A stretch of DNA of 64,000 nucleotides from Amycolatopsis solani (lineage in GTDB: Bacteria; Actinomycetota; Actinomycetes; Mycobacteriales; Pseudonocardiaceae), in contig NZ_JAWQJT010000001.1 in NCBI RefSeq assembly GCF_033441515.1, positions 3,348,001 to 3,412,000 on the forward strand, written 5' to 3'. This document shows, piece after piece, positions 26,201 to 38,204 of this stretch. The translations under genes were made by a program, and so were the position numbers. Position 1 is the first letter of the stretch, and each line of letters opens with the position of its first letter. A model generated the notes under the pieces. That model saw nothing but the letters and a program-made list of their open reading frames with translations. It was not told the DNA's origin and ran no database searches.

Positions 26201-27711
26201 ACGCGCCGCTGTGGTGCGTCACGCGCAACGCCGTCCAGGTCGAGCCGGGCGAACCGGTGGACCCCGCCGCGGCCGGGATCTGGGGTCTCGGCCGCGTCGT
26301 GGGGCTCGAACACCCGCGCCGCTGGGGCGGGTGCGTCGACCTCGGCAGTGGCGCCGATCTGGTCATCGGCGACGGCGAAGACCAGATCGCGGTGCGGCCG
26401 TCCGGCGTGTTCGGCAGGCGGCTCGTCCGGGCGACCGGGCGGAAGGTCCGCGACTGGCGGCCGCGCGGCACGGTGTTGATCACCGGCGGCACCGGCGCGC
26501 TCGGCGGGCACGTGGCCCGGCGCCTGGCCGCCGACGGCGCCGAGCACCTGGTGCTGACCAGCCGTCGCGGCCAGGCCGCACCGGGGCTCCTCGAGGACCT
26601 CACGGCGCTCGGCGCGCGGGTCACGGTCCGCGCGTGCGACGTCGCCGACCGGCCCGCGCTGGCCGCGCTGCTGGCCGAGTTCCCGCCGTCCGCGGTGCTC
26701 CACGCCGCCGGCGCGGCCGACCCCGAGTACCTGGCCGACACGTCCCCGGCCGAGTTCGCGCGGGTCCGCTCGGCGAAGGAGCTGGGCGCGGCGCACCTCG
26801 ACGAGCTGCTCGGGGACACCCCACTCGACGCGTTCGTGCTGTTCTCGTCGATCGCGGCCACCTGGGGCAGTGGCGGCCAGGGCGCGTACTCCGCGGCCAA
26901 CGCGGCGCTCGACGCCGTCGCCGAGGCACGCCGGGCCCGCGGCCTGACCGCGACGTCGATCGCCTGGGGCCCGTGGGCCGGTCCGGGCCTGGCCGAAGGC
27001 GAGGCCGGCGTCCAGATGGCGCGGCGCGGGGTGCCCGGCCTGCCGCCGGAACGGGCGGTCGCGGAGCTGATCGCGGCGGTCGAGCGGGACGAGCCGACGG
27101 TCGTCGTCGCGGACGTCGACTGGACGCGGTTCGTGCCGGCGTTCACCGCCCAGCGCCCGAGCCCGCTGCTCGGCGAGCTGCCCGAGGTCCGCGAGGTGCT
27201 GGCGGCCGAGGTGCCCTCCGGCGGCGCGGTCGCGGAGATCCTCGGCACCGCCCAGGGCCCCGAACTGGACCGGCTGCTGCTCGACATCGTGCGCGGCGAG
27301 ATCGCCGTGGTGCTCGGGCACGCGACGCCGGAGTCGGTGGACGTCCGCCAGCCGTTGCGCGACCTCGGCCTCGACTCGCTGGCGTCGGTCGAGCTGCGCA
27401 ACGGCCTGTCCCGCGCGACCGGGCTCAGCCTGCCGAGCACGCTGGTCTTCGACCACCCGACGGCGGAAGCACTGGCCGCGCACCTGCGCACCCGCGTCGA
27501 GCCGTCGGCGAGCGGGCTCGCCGAGGAGCTGGACCGCCTCGAAGCCGGCCTGACGTCGGCGGGCCCGGAGGACCGCGGCCGGGCGCTGGCACGCTTGGAG
27601 GTCCTGCTCGCCCAGTGGCGCGAGGACCGCGAGTCGATCACGGAGCGCCTCGACTCGGCCGACGACGACGAGATGTTCCGGCTCCTCGACACCGAATTCG
27701 GCATCTCCTGA
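20290..27711 (+). CDS. PKS3: type I PKS, modules 4 and 5
   Basis: PKS of 2473 aa starting at GTG 20290, which overlaps the PKS2 stop as GTGA. No clear Shine-Dalgarno is visible, so coupled translation is likely. An N-terminal docking helix ([20 protein letters not shown]) precedes module 4 KS 34-454, AT 562-897, ACP 918-987, then module 5 KS 1001-1424, AT 1514-1833, KR core 2059-2257, ACP 2330-2401, and a C-terminal docking region ending in [14 protein letters not shown]. Module 4 has no reductive domain and module 5 only a KR. A palindromic element identical to that of module 1 lies in the module 4 KS-AT linker. After the stop there is a 294-bp gap, the longest in the PKS operon. Confidence 0.96.
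20389..23250 (+). other. PKS module 4: KS-AT(malonyl)-ACP
   Basis: KS active Cys205 in the variant TACSASL. AT GHSLGE (Ser655) and HAFH (codons from 22537): malonyl. ACP Ser949 in [12 protein letters not shown] and ACP are separated by only about 20 codons, so no KR remnant exists and the beta-keto group is kept, giving a 1,3-diketone with the module 3 ketone. Confidence 0.93.
21657..21741. repeat. Palindromic element, KS-AT linker of module 4 (copy 3)
   Basis: 85-bp element identical to copy 1 at 8421-8505; identity extends over about 92 bp (8419-8510 with 21655-21746). Terminal inverted repeats are 21657-21674 and 21724-21741. Flanks differ at once on both sides (PNVALG follows VIVEER here and LEAAPER in module 1), which points to element insertion rather than duplication of the whole linker. 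Confidence 0.9.
23290..27490 (+). other. PKS module 5: KS-AT(malonyl)-KR(A-type)-ACP
   Basis: KS Cys1174. AT GHSVGE (Ser1599) and HAFH (25360): malonyl. A dimerisation-type element ([11 protein letters not shown], from 25807) precedes the KR, as is common in KR-only modules. KR has TGGTGALG, no LDD motif ([10 protein letters not shown]), Trp2192 in ATWGSGG and Tyr2200 in AYSAAN: A-type, with no His three before Tyr, hence A1-like. It is the only A-type KR in the window. ACP Ser2363 is in [10 protein letters not shown]. Predicted output: an L-configured hydroxyl. Confidence 0.9.
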
Positions 27712-27748
27712 TGCGCGCCCCGACCGGCCGGCTGCCCGCCACCGCTGC

Positions 27749-27797
27749 CGCGAATGACTCATTCGGGACCTCCGAGGTCCCGAATGAGTCATTCGCG
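27749..27797. repeat. 49-bp palindrome in the PKS3-PKS4 gap
   Basis: Perfect 24-bp arms (27749-27772 and 27774-27797) with a single-base centre. Each arm holds GAATGACTCATTC or GAATGAGTCATTC, itself a short palindrome. It could form a strong hairpin or cruciform. Confidence 0.9.
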
Positions 27798-27909
27798 ACG
27801 TCGGCCGGCGGTCGGCACCGAGGGCGATCGGCAGGCGCGGCCGCCCTGAGCCGGCCCGCCCACCGCCGCCCCGCCCACCGCCGCCGCCTGCCCGGCCGCC
27901 CCAACGACG

Positions 27910-27954
27910 TGAATGACTCATTCATGTCGCCAGACGACATGAATAAGTCATTCA
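27910..27954. repeat. 45-bp palindrome, second GAATGACTCATTC element
   Basis: 20-bp arms 27910-27929 and 27935-27954 with one mismatch and a 5-nt loop. It shares the GAATGACTCATTC core with the upstream palindrome about 110 bp away, so the two are members of one repeat family. Confidence 0.85.
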
Positions 27955-28005
27955 AGGCATCCGGCCGGCCGCACTCCACGAACCCCTGTTTCCCGAGGAC
28001 CACCC

Positions 28006-31000
28006 ATGTCGAGTGAAGACAAGCTCCGCTACTTCCTCAAGCGCGTCACGGCCGATCTGCACGACGTCCGTGCGCGGCTGCGCGAAGCCGAAGAGAAGGC
28101 GGGCGAGCCGATCGCGATCGTCGGCACGGCCTGCCGGTATCCCGGTGGCGCGGACACGCCCGAACGGCTGTGGGACCTGGTCGCCGCCGGGACCGACGCG
28201 ATCGGTGGCTTCCCCGCTGACCGCGGCTGGGACACCGCGCGGCTGTACCGGCCCGGGGACCCGAAGCCCGGGCACAGCTACGTGCGCGAGGGCGGGTTCC
28301 TGACGGAGGCCGCGGACTTCGACCCCGAGTTCTTCGGCATCTCGCCGCGCGAAGCCGTGGCGATGGACCCGCAGCAGCGGCTGCTCCTGGAGGTCGCGCA
28401 CGAGGCGTTCGAACGCGCCGGGCTGCCGGTCGACGGCCTGCGCGGCAGCCGCACCGGGGTGTTCGTCGGCGGGATGGCGCAGATCTCCGGACCGTCCGAA
28501 GAGCAGATCGAGGCCCTGTCCGGGTACCTCCTGACCGGCAGCGCGGCCAGCGTGTTCTCCGGCCGGATCGCCTACACCTTCGGCCTCGAAGGCCCGGCGC
28601 TGACCGTCGACACGGCCTGCTCGTCGTCGCTCGTCGCCCTGCACCTCGCCGCGCAGGCCCTGCGGGCAGGCGAGTGCACGCTCGCGCTCGCCGGCGGGGT
28701 CACCGTGATGACCACGCCGGAGGGGTTCGTCGAGTTCAGCCAGCAGAGCGGGCTCGCCGCCGACGGCCGCTGCAAGGCCTTCGCCGAAGCCGCCGACGGC
28801 ACCGCCTGGGGCGAGGGCGCCGGGATGCTCGTGCTGGAAAGGCTTTCCGACGCCCGCCGCTTCGACCACCCCGTGCTGGCCGTGCTGCGCGGCTCGGCGG
28901 TCAACTCCGATGGTGCGTCCAACGGCCTCACCGCGCCGAACGGCCCGTCGCAGCAGCGGGTGATCCGGGCCGCCCTCGCGAGCGCGCGGCTGGCACCGTC
29001 CGATGTGGACGTCGTCGAGGCGCACGGCACCGGCACGACGCTGGGCGACCCGATCGAGGCCGAGGCGCTGCTGGCGACCTACGGCCAGGACCGCGACCGG
29101 CCGCTGTGGCTGGGGGCGCTGAAAACGAACATCGGGCACACGCAGGCCGCCGCCGGAGTCGGTGGCGTGATCAAGGTGATCGAAGCGATGCGCCACGGCT
29201 TGCTGCCGAAGACGTTGCACGTCGACGCGCCGTCGTCGCACGTGGACTGGGCGGCCGGGCAGGTTCGGCTGCTCACCGAAGCCGTGCCGTGGCCGGAGAC
29301 CGGCGCGCCGCGACGGGCCGGGGTGTCGTCGTTCGGGGTCAGCGGGACCAACGCCCACGTGATCATCGAGGCGGTGCCGGCCGAGGCGGACGAGCCGTCC
29401 GCGCCGCTGCCCGTGGTGCCGTGGGTGCTGTCGGCCAAGACCGGTCCGGCACTGCGCGACCTCGCCCGGGCCCTGCGTTCCCTGACCGGCGACCCGGTCG
29501 ACGTCGGCCGCGCGCTGGCCACCACCCGCTCGGTGCGCGAGCACCGCGCCGTCGTCCTCGACGCCGCCGGGCTCGACGTGGTCGCCGACGGCGTGAGCGA
29601 GCCGGCCAACCCGGGTGACGTCGTTTTCGTCTTCCCCGGCCAGGGTTCGCAGTGGACGGGGATGGGCCGGGAACTCCTCGAAACCTCGCCGGTGTTCGCC
29701 GCGCGGATGGTGGAATGCGCTGCGGCACTGGAGAAGTTCGTCGACTGGAAGCTCCTGGACGCGCTCGAGGGCGATCTGGAGCGGGTCGACGTCGTGCAGC
29801 CCGTGTTGTGGGCGGTCATGGTGTCGCTGGCCAAGGTGTGGCGTTCGTACGGCGTCGAGCCCGCCGCCGTGGTCGGGCACTCGCAGGGTGAGATCGCCGC
29901 CGCGGTTGTCGCGGGTGGACTGTCCCTTGAGGACGGTGCCCGCGTGGTCGCGCTGCGGAGCAAGGCGATCCTGCGGCTGTCCGGGCTGGGTGGCATGGTG
30001 TCGTTGGCCGCGCAGGTCGAGCGGGCCCGCGAACTGATCGCGCCGTGGGGCGGGCGAATCTCGGTCGCCGCGGTGAACGGGCCGTCGTCCGTCGTGGTGT
30101 CCGGTGAGGCGACCGCGCTCGACGAGCTGCTGGTTTCGGTGGACGTCCGGGCGCGGCGCATCGCCGTCGATTACGCCTCGCACTCGGCGCAGGTCGAGCT
30201 GCTGGCCGAGGAACTGGCGTCCGTGCTGGCCGAGGTGACGCCGCGATCGGGGCGGATTCCGTTCGTGTCCGCGGTGACCGGTGAGGTGCTGGACACGGCC
30301 GAGCTGGACGCGGCCTACTGGTACCGCAACCTGCGGGAACCCGTCCGGTTCGACCAGGCCGTTTCGACCCTGCTCGGGCTCCGCGCGACCGTCTTCGTCG
30401 AGTGCAGTGCCCACCCCGTGCTCACGGTCGGCGTCGAGGAGACCATCGACCAGGCCGGGGCGGCCGCCGCCGCGGTCGGCACCCTGCGCCGGGACGACGG
30501 CGGCCTGGCCCGGCTGATGACGTCGGTCGGCGAAGCGTTCGCCCGCGGTGCCGACGTCGACTGGGCCGGGCTGTTCGCCGGCACCGGCACCCGCCGCGTC
30601 ACCCTGCCGACCTACCCGTTCCAGCGCGACCGGTACTGGTCCGAACCTTCGGCCCCGCGCCGCCGCACGACCGTCGACGACCTGCGTTACGAAGTCGCCT
30701 GGCGGCTCGTCCCCGTCGAGCCGTCCACTGTGGCGGGAACCTGGGTCGTCTGCGGCTCGGACGACCTCGCCGGACGCATCGCCGAGGGCCTCGCCCGCCA
30801 CGGCGCCGAGGTGATCCGCGCGGCCGAACCCGGTGACGTCACGGGAGTCCGCGGCGTCATCGCCGTCGCGCCTGCAGGGCGGACCCCGGGCCACCCCGAC
30901 GTGCCCGCCGGGTTCGCCGCCGCACTCGCGCTGGCGCAGGCCGACGTTCCCTTGTGGATGGTCACCCGCGGCGCCGTCTCGACCGGCGCCGCGGACCCGG

Positions 31001-34000
31001 TCACCGATCCGGAGCAGGCCCTCGTCTGGGGCCTCGGCCAGGTCGTCCGGCAGGAGCAGCCGAGCCGCTGGGGCGGCGTCGCCGACCTGCCCGGCGACGC
31101 GGACGACGCCACCGTCGACCTGTTCCTCGGCGCACTGACCGGCCCGGAGGACGAACTCGCCGTCCGGCCCGACGGCGTCTTCGCCCGCCGGCTCACCCGG
31201 CCGGTCACCACGACCGCCCGGCGCGCCTGGCGCCCGGACGGCACCACGCTCATCACCGGGGGTACCGGCGCGCTCGGCGCTCACGTCGCCCGGCGGCTGG
31301 CCGCCCAGGGCGCCCCGCACCTGCTGCTCGTCAGCCGAAGCGGCCGTGCCGCCGAGGGCGCCGCGGGGCTGGAAGCCGAGCTCACCGGCCTCGGCGCGCG
31401 GGTCACCGTCGCCGCGTGCGACACCGCCGACCGCGACGCGCTCGCCGCGCTGCTCGGCGACCTGCCCGCGGACGCGCCGCTGCGCGCGGTGGTCCACACC
31501 GCCGCCGTGCTCGACGACGCCGTCCTCGACGAGCTCACCCTCGACCAGGCCGGCCGCGTGCTACGGGTCAAGGCCGAGGCCGCGATCGCCCTGCACGAAC
31601 TGACCCGCGACCTCGACCTCGACGCGTTCGTGCTGTTCTCGTCCCTCGCCGGGACCTACGGCGGGGCGGGCCAAGGGAACTACGCGCCGGGAAACGCTTT
31701 CCTCGACGCGTTCGCGCGCTACCGCCGCGGCCTCGGGCTGACGGCGACGTCGATCGGCTGGGGCCACTGGGCGGGCGGCGGCCTGGCCGACGGCGGCCTC
31801 GAAACGCGGCTGCGGCAACGGGGTGTCCCGCCGATGCCGCCGGAACTGGCGCTCGACGGCCTGCAGCGCGTCCTCGACCTCGACGACACGGCCGTCGTCG
31901 TCGCCGACGTCGACTGGACGGCCGCGCAGGAACCCGGCCGGCTGCTCGCGGAGCTGCTGCCGCGCACCGGCACCGACGCCGTCGAACCCGGTCTCGCGGG
32001 CCTGGCGCCGGAGGAGCGGGACCGGCGGCTGCTGGAGATCGTGCGCACGCGGATCGCCGCCGTGCTCGGGTTCGCCGAGCCGGACCGGATCGACCCCGCC
32101 CGCGCGCTCCGCGACCTGGGGTTCGACTCGCTGACCGCGGTGGAGCTGCGCAACAAGCTCGGCGCCGCGGTCGGCCTGAAGCTGCCCGCCACGCTGGTGT
32201 TCGACCACCCGAGCCCGGCCGCGCTGGTCAGCCACCTCGCTTCGCACTTCGGCGGGGAGACCGCGCCGACCCGGCTCGCCGAGCGCGGGCCGGCCGACGA
32301 GCCGATCGCGATCGTGGCGATGAGCTGCCGGTTCCCCGGCGGCGTCCGCTCGCCCGAAGACCTCTGGGACCTCCTGGCCGCCGGCCGCGACACGGTCGCG
32401 CCGTTCCCGGCCGACCGCGGTTGGGACGTCGAGGCCGTGTACGACCCCGATCCGGAGACCCCGGGCCGGTCCTACGTCCGGCACGGGTCGTTTGTGGACG
32501 ACGTGACCGGCTTCGACGCCGCGTTCTTCGGGATCAGCCCGCGCGAGGCACTGGCGATGGACCCGCAGCAGCGGTTGCTGCTGGAAACGTCGTGGGAGGC
32601 GTTCGAACGCGCCGGGATCGACCCGTCGGTGCTGCGCGGCAGCCGGGTCGGCGTGTTCGCCGGCACCAACGGCCAGGACTACGGCACCCTGCTGATGAAC
32701 GCCCGCGATCAGGTCGAGGGCTACCTCGGCACCGGCAGCTCGGCGAGCGTGTTCTCCGGCCGCGTTGCGTACGCGCTGGGCCTGGAGGGTCCGGCGGTCA
32801 CCGTGGACACGGCGTGTTCGTCGTCGCTGGTGGCGCTGCACCTGGCGGCGCAGGCACTGCGTTCGGGCGAGTGTTCGCTGGCGCTGGCCGGCGGGGTGAC
32901 GGTGATGTCCACGCCGATCGGGTTCGTCGAGTTTTCGCGGCAGCGCGGGCTCGCCGCCGACGGTCGCTGCAAGCCGTTCGCGGCCGCCGCCGACGGCACG
33001 GCGTGGGGCGAAGGCGCCGGGCTCCTGGTGCTGGAGCGCCTGTCCGACGCCCAGCGCAACGGCCACCAGGTGCTCGCCGTGCTGCGTGGTTCCGCGGTGA
33101 ACTCCGACGGTGCGTCGAACGGCCTGACCGCGCCGAACGGGCCGTCGCAGCAGCGGGTGATCCGGGCCGCGCTGGCGACCGCGGGCCTGTCGGCGTCCGA
33201 TGTGGACGTCGTCGAGGCGCACGGGACGGGCACCCGGCTCGGGGATCCCATTGAGGCGCAGGCACTTCTGGCCACGTACGGCCAGGATCGTGCGGAGCCG
33301 CTGTGGCTCGGTTCGGTGAAGTCGAACCTCGGGCACACGCAGGCGGCCGCGGGGGTCGCCGGGGTGATCAAGGTGGTCGAGGCGCTGCGGCACGGGGTGC
33401 TGCCCCGGACGTTGCACGTCGACGAGCCGTCGTCCCAAGTGGACTGGACCGCTGGTTCGGTGCGGCTGCTGACGGAATCCGCGGCTTGGCCCGCCGGCGA
33501 TCGGGTGCGGCGGGCCGGGGTCTCGTCGTTCGGCATCAGCGGCACCAACGCGCACGTCGTGCTGGAGGAGCCGCCCGCCGCGGTCGCGCCGGCCGAGACG
33601 TTCGCCGGGGGCGTGGTGCCGTGGCTGGTCTCGGCGCGGACCGAAGACGGTCTGCGGGCGCAGGCGGCGCGGCTGCTGGAGTTCCTCGAGACCGGGCCCG
33701 ATCTCGCCGCGACCGCGCGGACGCTGGCCACGGGCCGGGCGTCGCTCGAGTGCCGGGCCGTCGTGCTCGCCGCCGACGTCGAAGGGTTCCGGCGCGGGCT
33801 GACCGGGCTCGCCGAGGGACGCGCTGTCGCCGAGGTGGTGCGGCCTGGGCCCGGGGGCAAGGTGGCTTTCCTGTTCTCCGGCCAGGGATCGCAGCGCGTC
33901 GGGATGGGTCAGGAGCTGTACGCGGCTTTCCCGGTCTACGCGGCGGCGTTCGACGCGGTGTGCGCGCACCTGGACCCGCGCCTTCGCGACTTCCTCGGCT

Positions 34001-37000
34001 CGGCCGAGACCGAGTTCGCTCAGCAGGGCATCTTCGCACTGGAAGTCGCGTTGTTCCGGCTCCTGGAGTCGTGGGGTGTCCGGCCGGACCACGTCGCCGG
34101 GCACTCGGTCGGCGAGATCGCGGCGGCGCACGTCGCCGGGATCCTGTCGCTCGAAGACGCTTGCGCGCTGGTCTCGGCGCGGGGCCGGTTGATGCAGGTG
34201 TTGCCCGCGGGTGGCGTGATGATCGCGGTTCAGGCGTCCGAAAAGGACATCCAGCTGCCCGCCGGCGTTTCTCTGGCCGCGGTGAACGGTCCCGACTCCG
34301 TGGTGCTCTCTGGTGAAGAGGTCGCCGTGACCGAGTACGCGTCGACGTTCGCGAAGACCAAGCGGCTCAACACGAGTCACGCGTTCCACTCGGCGTTGAT
34401 GGAGCCGATGCTGGCGGAGTTCGCGGCGGCGATCGACGGGATCACCTGCGCCGAGCCGGTCATTCCCTTTGCGTCCACTGTGGATGACTTGGTGGTGACG
34501 CCGGAGTATTGGGTGCGTCAGGTGCGGGAGCCCGTCCGGTTCGCCGAGGCCGTCGAGCGGCTGCGGGCCGCGGGTGTCACCTCGTTCGTCGAGCTGGGCC
34601 CGGACGCCGTGCTGACCCCGATGGTCGACGAGGCCATTCCGACGCTCGCCGCCGGCCGGCCGGAAGAGACCGGCGTCCTGACCGCGGCGGCGCACCTGGC
34701 CGTCGACTGGCCGCGAGTGCTCGGCGACGGCCCGCTCCGCACGGACGTGCCGACGTACGCGTTCCAGCACGAACGGTTCTGGCTGGACGCGGCCGGCGAA
34801 CCAGACGTGCTCGGGCACCCGCTGCTCACCGGGGCGGTGGAGCTGCCCGACGCCGGTGGCTGGGTGCTGACCGGCACCCTGTCGACCCGGAAGTCGCCGT
34901 GGCTGGCCGGCCACGCGGTGCACGGCACGGTCATCCTGCCCGGCACGGCGTTCGTGGAGCTGGTTCTCCGCGCGGGTGCCGAAGCCGGGTGCGGAACGTT
35001 GGAGGAGCTGACGATCGCGGCGCCGCTCGCGCTGACGGAACCGGCTCGCGTCCAGGTGGCGATCGGCGCGGCCGACGCCGGGAAACGGCCCGTGACCGTC
35101 CACTCGCGACGCGACGACACCGGAGAGTGGACGCGGCACGCGACCGGCGTCCTGTCCGACGAGCCGGTGGTGGCCGAGGATCTCGGCGAGTGGCCACCGG
35201 CCGGAGCGTCCGAAGTGGACGTGACGGACCTGTACCAGGGCTTCGAAGACCGCGAGTTCACGTACGGGCCGTCGTTCCAGGGCCTGCGGGCGGCGTGGCT
35301 GCACGAGGGTTCGGTGTTCGCGGAGGTGGCGCTGCCGGCCGCCGACCACGACGCGGCCGGCCGCTTCGGCCTGCACCCGGCGTTGCTGGACGCGGCGTTG
35401 CACGGCCTGGGCCTGGGGGACCTCCTCCCGGACGACGGCCAGGGGCGCCTCCCGTTCACGTGGTCCGGGGTGACCCGCCACAGCTCGGGGGCCGCGTCGC
35501 TGCGGGTCCGGCTGACGCCGATCGAGCCGGGAACGGTGGCACTGACGGTCGCGGATGGCGAGGGACGGCCGGTGCTGACGGTGGCTTCGCTGGTGCTGCG
35601 CCCGGTGCTTCCGCAGGTCAGCGACGCGCTGTTCCGGCTGGAGTGGCGGGAGGCCGAGCCCGGTGCCGCGACCGACTCGGTGTTCCTGCCGGTCGAAGCC
35701 GCGGACGTCCCCACGACGACGGCGACGGTCCTCGCGGCGATCCGCGCGTGGCTGTCGGACGACCGCGACGGCGAGCTGGTGTTCGTGACGAGGGGAGCAG
35801 TCGCGGCCGCCGACGGCGACGTGACCGACCTCGGCGCGGCGGCGGCCTGGGGCTTGGTCCGGGCCGCGCGCTCGGAGCACCCGGGACGGTTCCGCCTGCT
35901 GGACCTGGATGACGGCGCACCGGCGCCGGTCTTGCCGGCCGACGAGCCGGAGGTGGCGGTACGCGCGGGGCGGATCTTGGTCCCGCGCATCGCGCGCGGA
36001 ACGGTGGCCGGTCTCGAGCTGCCCGAAGGCGACTGGCAGCTGACGGTGACCGCCCCAGGCACGGTGGACGGCATCACGGCAGACGCCCATCCGGCCGGGC
36101 CGCTCGCCCCTGGCGAGGTCCGAGTCGCCGTCCGGGCCGCTGGAGTCAACTTCCGGGACCTCCTCAACGTCCTCGGCCGCTACCCCGGCGGTCCCGTCCC
36201 CCTCGGCCAGGAAGCCGCCGGCGTCGTCACCGAAATCGGCGAAGGCGTCACCGGCATCCACCCCGGCGACCGCGTCTTCGGCCTCTTCGCCGGCACCTTC
36301 GCCACCCACGCCACCACCGACCACCGCCTCCTCGCCCGGATTCCCGCCGGGTGGACGTTCGCGCAGGCCGCGACCACGCCGGTCGCCTTTCTCACCGCCT
36401 ACTACGGCCTCGTCGAGCTCGCCGAGCTCAAGCCCGGCGAGTCCGTGCTCATCCACGCCGCCGCCGGTGGGGTCGGGATGGCCGCCGTTCAGCTGGCGCG
36501 GTACCTCGGGGCCGAGGTGTACGCCACCGCCAGTCCCGGCAAGCACGCCGCCGTCGATGTCGATCCCACGCACCTCGCCTCCTCGCGCACCCTCGAGTTC
36601 GCCGAGCGCTTCCCGCGCGTCGACGTCGTCCTCAACTCGCTGACCGGTGAGTTCATCGACGCCTCGCAAAAGCTCCTCGCCGACGGGGGCCGCTTCCTCG
36701 AGATGGGCAAGACCGACGTCCGCGACGCGCCGAACTACCGGGCCTTCGACCTCGCCGAAGCCGGGGCCGAGCGGCTCGGGCGGATGCTCGCCGAAGTCCT
36801 CGAGCTCTTCGCGGCCGGGCACCTGCGTCCGTTGCCGGTGCGTGCCTGGGACGTCCGGCGCGCCCCGGACGCGCTGCGCTTCCTGAGCCAGGCCAAGCAC
36901 ATCGGGAAGCTCGCCCTGACCGTCCCGCGCGCCCTCGACCCGGACGGCACCGTCCTGATCACCGGTGGGACCGGCGCGCTCGGTGCCGCGCTGGCCCGGC

Positions 37001-38199
37001 ACCTCGTCCGGGGCGGCGCCCAGCACGTCGTGCTCACCAGCCGTCGCGGGATCGACGCGCCCGGTGCCAAGGAGCTCGAAGCCGAGCTGCCCGAGGTGAC
37101 CGTCGCCGCCTGCGACGTCACCGATCGGGACGCCGTGGCCGCGCTGGTGAAGACGCTGCCGCTCACCGCCGTCGTGCACGCGGCCGGCGTGCTGGCCGAC
37201 GCCACCGTCGACCGGCTCACCGAAGACGACCTCGCGGCCGTCCTCGCACCCAAGGCCGACGGCGCGCGGATCCTGCACGAGCTGACCCGCGACGCCGATC
37301 TCGCCGCCTTCGTCCTGTTCTCCTCCGTGTCCGGACTCGCGGGCACCGCCGGACAGGGCGCGTACGCGGCCGCCAACGCTGCCCTCGACGCGCTGGCCGC
37401 GCAGCGCCGGGCTGCCGGACTGCCAGGCACGTCGATCGCCTGGGGTGCTTGGGAAACCGGCATGGCCGGCGGCCTCGCCGAGACCGACCGGCAGCGGATG
37501 AGCCGGTCCGGACTACTGCCGCTGTCCACAGAGGATGGTCTCAACCTCTTTGACACGGCGGTCGCGGACGCGGCGAGCCTGCTCGTGCCCATGCGGCTCG
37601 ACCCGGCGGCACTGCGCGGCGACGACGTCCCGCCGCTGCTGCGCGGCCTCGTCCGGGCCCGGCCGCAGCGGACGGTGGCGCCGTCCGACGCCGCCGGGCT
37701 GACGCGGCGGCTGGGCGGGCGGACCCCGGCCGAGCAGGACGGGATCGTGCTCGACCTGGTCCGCGAGGCGATGGCCGCCGTGCTCGGGCACGCCGACGCC
37801 ACCGGCGTCGACCCCGGCCGCGGGTTCCTGGACGTCGGCTTCGACTCGCTGACCGCGGTCGAGCTGCGCAACCGGCTCGCCACCGCGACCGGGCTGCGGC
37901 TGCCGTCGACGCTGGTGTTCGACCACGCATCTCCCGCCGAGCTCGCGGCGCACCTGCGCGGCGAGCTGACCGGCGCCGAGCCGGACGCCGACCGGCTGCT
38001 GTCCGAAGTGGACAGCCTGGAATCCCGGCTGCTGGCCGCCGAGCTCGACGACGCCGGCCGGGCGGCCGTGCACGGCAGGCTCCAGACGTTGCTGGCCAAG
38101 TGGTCCGGCACCGCGCGAGCCGCCGCCGTCCCGGACAGCCTCGCCACGGCGTCCGCGGACGACCTCTTCGACTTCATCGACAACGCACTGGGGAGCTGA
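28006..38199 (+). CDS. PKS4: type I PKS, modules 6 and 7
   Basis: PKS of 3397 aa. N-terminal docking helix ([20 protein letters not shown]), module 6 KS 34-455, AT 539-880, KR core 1078-1282, ACP 1342-1414; module 7 KS 1431-1855, AT 1952-2264, DH 2268-2535, ER 2676-2975, KR core 2980-3169, ACP 3247-3319; C-terminal docking region ending in [13 protein letters not shown]. The ATG at 28006 is supported by GAGG 7 nt upstream and by the position of the docking helix. It contains the only enoyl reductase in the window. The stop at 38197-38199 is two bases from the PKS5 start. Confidence 0.97.
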   Translation: MSSEDKLRYFLKRVTADLHDVRARLREAEEKAGEPIAIVGTACRYPGGADTPERLWDLVAAGTDAIGGFPADRGWDTARLYRPGDPKPGHSYVREGGFLTEAADFDPEFFGISPREAVAMDPQQRLLLEVAHEAFERAGLPVDGLRGSRTGVFVGGMAQISGPSEEQIEALSGYLLTGSAASVFSGRIAYTFGLEGPALTVDTACSSSLVALHLAAQALRAGECTLALAGGVTVMTTPEGFVEFSQQSGLAADGRCKAFAEAADGTAWGEGAGMLVLERLSDARRFDHPVLAVLRGSAVNSDGASNGLTAPNGPSQQRVIRAALASARLAPSDVDVVEAHGTGTTLGDPIEAEALLATYGQDRDRPLWLGALKTNIGHTQAAAGVGGVIKVIEAMRHGLLPKTLHVDAPSSHVDWAAGQVRLLTEAVPWPETGAPRRAGVSSFGVSGTNAHVIIEAVPAEADEPSAPLPVVPWVLSAKTGPALRDLARALRSLTGDPVDVGRALATTRSVREHRAVVLDAAGLDVVADGVSEPANPGDVVFVFPGQGSQWTGMGRELLETSPVFAARMVECAAALEKFVDWKLLDALEGDLERVDVVQPVLWAVMVSLAKVWRSYGVEPAAVVGHSQGEIAAAVVAGGLSLEDGARVVALRSKAILRLSGLGGMVSLAAQVERARELIAPWGGRISVAAVNGPSSVVVSGEATALDELLVSVDVRARRIAVDYASHSAQVELLAEELASVLAEVTPRSGRIPFVSAVTGEVLDTAELDAAYWYRNLREPVRFDQAVSTLLGLRATVFVECSAHPVLTVGVEETIDQAGAAAAAVGTLRRDDGGLARLMTSVGEAFARGADVDWAGLFAGTGTRRVTLPTYPFQRDRYWSEPSAPRRRTTVDDLRYEVAWRLVPVEPSTVAGTWVVCGSDDLAGRIAEGLARHGAEVIRAAEPGDVTGVRGVIAVAPAGRTPGHPDVPAGFAAALALAQADVPLWMVTRGAVSTGAADPVTDPEQALVWGLGQVVRQEQPSRWGGVADLPGDADDATVDLFLGALTGPEDELAVRPDGVFARRLTRPVTTTARRAWRPDGTTLITGGTGALGAHVARRLAAQGAPHLLLVSRSGRAAEGAAGLEAELTGLGARVTVAACDTADRDALAALLGDLPADAPLRAVVHTAAVLDDAVLDELTLDQAGRVLRVKAEAAIALHELTRDLDLDAFVLFSSLAGTYGGAGQGNYAPGNAFLDAFARYRRGLGLTATSIGWGHWAGGGLADGGLETRLRQRGVPPMPPELALDGLQRVLDLDDTAVVVADVDWTAAQEPGRLLAELLPRTGTDAVEPGLAGLAPEERDRRLLEIVRTRIAAVLGFAEPDRIDPARALRDLGFDSLTAVELRNKLGAAVGLKLPATLVFDHPSPAALVSHLASHFGGETAPTRLAERGPADEPIAIVAMSCRFPGGVRSPEDLWDLLAAGRDTVAPFPADRGWDVEAVYDPDPETPGRSYVRHGSFVDDVTGFDAAFFGISPREALAMDPQQRLLLETSWEAFERAGIDPSVLRGSRVGVFAGTNGQDYGTLLMNARDQVEGYLGTGSSASVFSGRVAYALGLEGPAVTVDTACSSSLVALHLAAQALRSGECSLALAGGVTVMSTPIGFVEFSRQRGLAADGRCKPFAAAADGTAWGEGAGLLVLERLSDAQRNGHQVLAVLRGSAVNSDGASNGLTAPNGPSQQRVIRAALATAGLSASDVDVVEAHGTGTRLGDPIEAQALLATYGQDRAEPLWLGSVKSNLGHTQAAAGVAGVIKVVEALRHGVLPRTLHVDEPSSQVDWTAGSVRLLTESAAWPAGDRVRRAGVSSFGISGTNAHVVLEEPPAAVAPAETFAGGVVPWLVSARTEDGLRAQAARLLEFLETGPDLAATARTLATGRASLECRAVVLAADVEGFRRGLTGLAEGRAVAEVVRPGPGGKVAFLFSGQGSQRVGMGQELYAAFPVYAAAFDAVCAHLDPRLRDFLGSAETEFAQQGIFALEVALFRLLESWGVRPDHVAGHSVGEIAAAHVAGILSLEDACALVSARGRLMQVLPAGGVMIAVQASEKDIQLPAGVSLAAVNGPDSVVLSGEEVAVTEYASTFAKTKRLNTSHAFHSALMEPMLAEFAAAIDGITCAEPVIPFASTVDDLVVTPEYWVRQVREPVRFAEAVERLRAAGVTSFVELGPDAVLTPMVDEAIPTLAAGRPEETGVLTAAAHLAVDWPRVLGDGPLRTDVPTYAFQHERFWLDAAGEPDVLGHPLLTGAVELPDAGGWVLTGTLSTRKSPWLAGHAVHGTVILPGTAFVELVLRAGAEAGCGTLEELTIAAPLALTEPARVQVAIGAADAGKRPVTVHSRRDDTGEWTRHATGVLSDEPVVAEDLGEWPPAGASEVDVTDLYQGFEDREFTYGPSFQGLRAAWLHEGSVFAEVALPAADHDAAGRFGLHPALLDAALHGLGLGDLLPDDGQGRLPFTWSGVTRHSSGAASLRVRLTPIEPGTVALTVADGEGRPVLTVASLVLRPVLPQVSDALFRLEWREAEPGAATDSVFLPVEAADVPTTTATVLAAIRAWLSDDRDGELVFVTRGAVAAADGDVTDLGAAAAWGLVRAARSEHPGRFRLLDLDDGAPAPVLPADEPEVAVRAGRILVPRIARGTVAGLELPEGDWQLTVTAPGTVDGITADAHPAGPLAPGEVRVAVRAAGVNFRDLLNVLGRYPGGPVPLGQEAAGVVTEIGEGVTGIHPGDRVFGLFAGTFATHATTDHRLLARIPAGWTFAQAATTPVAFLTAYYGLVELAELKPGESVLIHAAAGGVGMAAVQLARYLGAEVYATASPGKHAAVDVDPTHLASSRTLEFAERFPRVDVVLNSLTGEFIDASQKLLADGGRFLEMGKTDVRDAPNYRAFDLAEAGAERLGRMLAEVLELFAAGHLRPLPVRAWDVRRAPDALRFLSQAKHIGKLALTVPRALDPDGTVLITGGTGALGAALARHLVRGGAQHVVLTSRRGIDAPGAKELEAELPEVTVAACDVTDRDAVAALVKTLPLTAVVHAAGVLADATVDRLTEDDLAAVLAPKADGARILHELTRDADLAAFVLFSSVSGLAGTAGQGAYAAANAALDALAAQRRAAGLPGTSIAWGAWETGMAGGLAETDRQRMSRSGLLPLSTEDGLNLFDTAVADAASLLVPMRLDPAALRGDDVPPLLRGLVRARPQRTVAPSDAAGLTRRLGGRTPAEQDGIVLDLVREAMAAVLGHADATGVDPGRGFLDVGFDSLTAVELRNRLATATGLRLPSTLVFDHASPAELAAHLRGELTGAEPDADRLLSEVDSLESRLLAAELDDAGRAAVHGRLQTLLAKWSGTARAAAVPDSLATASADDLFDFIDNALGS
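28105..32245 (+). other. PKS module 6: KS-AT(methylmalonyl)-KR(B-type)-ACP
   Basis: KS Cys205. AT GHSQGE (Ser626) and YASH (30172-30183): methylmalonyl. KR has LDD (31510-31518) and Tyr1226 in NYAPGN. Pro two residues after the Tyr together with LDD is the B2 pattern in Keatinge-Clay's scheme, predicting an epimerised 2-methyl and a D-hydroxyl. ACP Ser1375. There is no DH, so the hydroxyl stays. Confidence 0.91.
32296..37960 (+). other. PKS module 7: KS-AT(malonyl)-DH-ER-KR-ACP, fully reducing
   Basis: KS Cys1604. AT GHSVGE (Ser2034) and HAFH (34378): malonyl. [12 protein letters not shown] (His2303) and LLDAALH (Asp2462) are intact. The ER has [14 protein letters not shown] and the NADPH-binding [12 protein letters not shown] (36448-36483). 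KR has [11 protein letters not shown] and Tyr3120: B-type. ACP Ser3281. Predicted output: a saturated CH2-CH2 unit separating the polyol from the polyene. Confidence 0.94.
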
Positions 38200-38204
38200 C
38201 GGTG
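38190..38204 (+). promoter_or_regulatory. RBS that decides the PKS5 start (GTG 38202)
   Basis: GGGGAG at 38190-38195, at the 3' end of PKS4, is 6 nt from GTG 38202. The same frame is open further upstream inside PKS4, but the upstream residues are Arg-rich and unlike a docking domain. Starting at 38202 gives (M)[17 protein letters not shown], a canonical docking helix. Confidence 0.85.

Larger units (their letters stand above)
27712..28005 (+). promoter_or_regulatory. 294-bp PKS3-PKS4 gap with palindromes and RBS
   Basis: The only sizeable gap inside the PKS gene set. It contains two long palindromes (27749-27797 and 27910-27954) and a GC-rich spacer between them. GAGG at 27995-27998, 7 nt before the PKS4 ATG at 28006, is the ribosome binding site. 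No gene-like frame with a supported start is seen. It could attenuate or reinitiate transcription, but no promoter consensus can be pointed to. Confidence 0.6.

Noticed and set aside
38100..38201. N-terminal extension of PKS5 from an upstream start inside PKS4
   Set aside because: The extra 34 residues are Arg-rich and are the out-of-frame reading of the PKS4 C-terminus. GTG 38202 has a good RBS and begins a normal docking helix.
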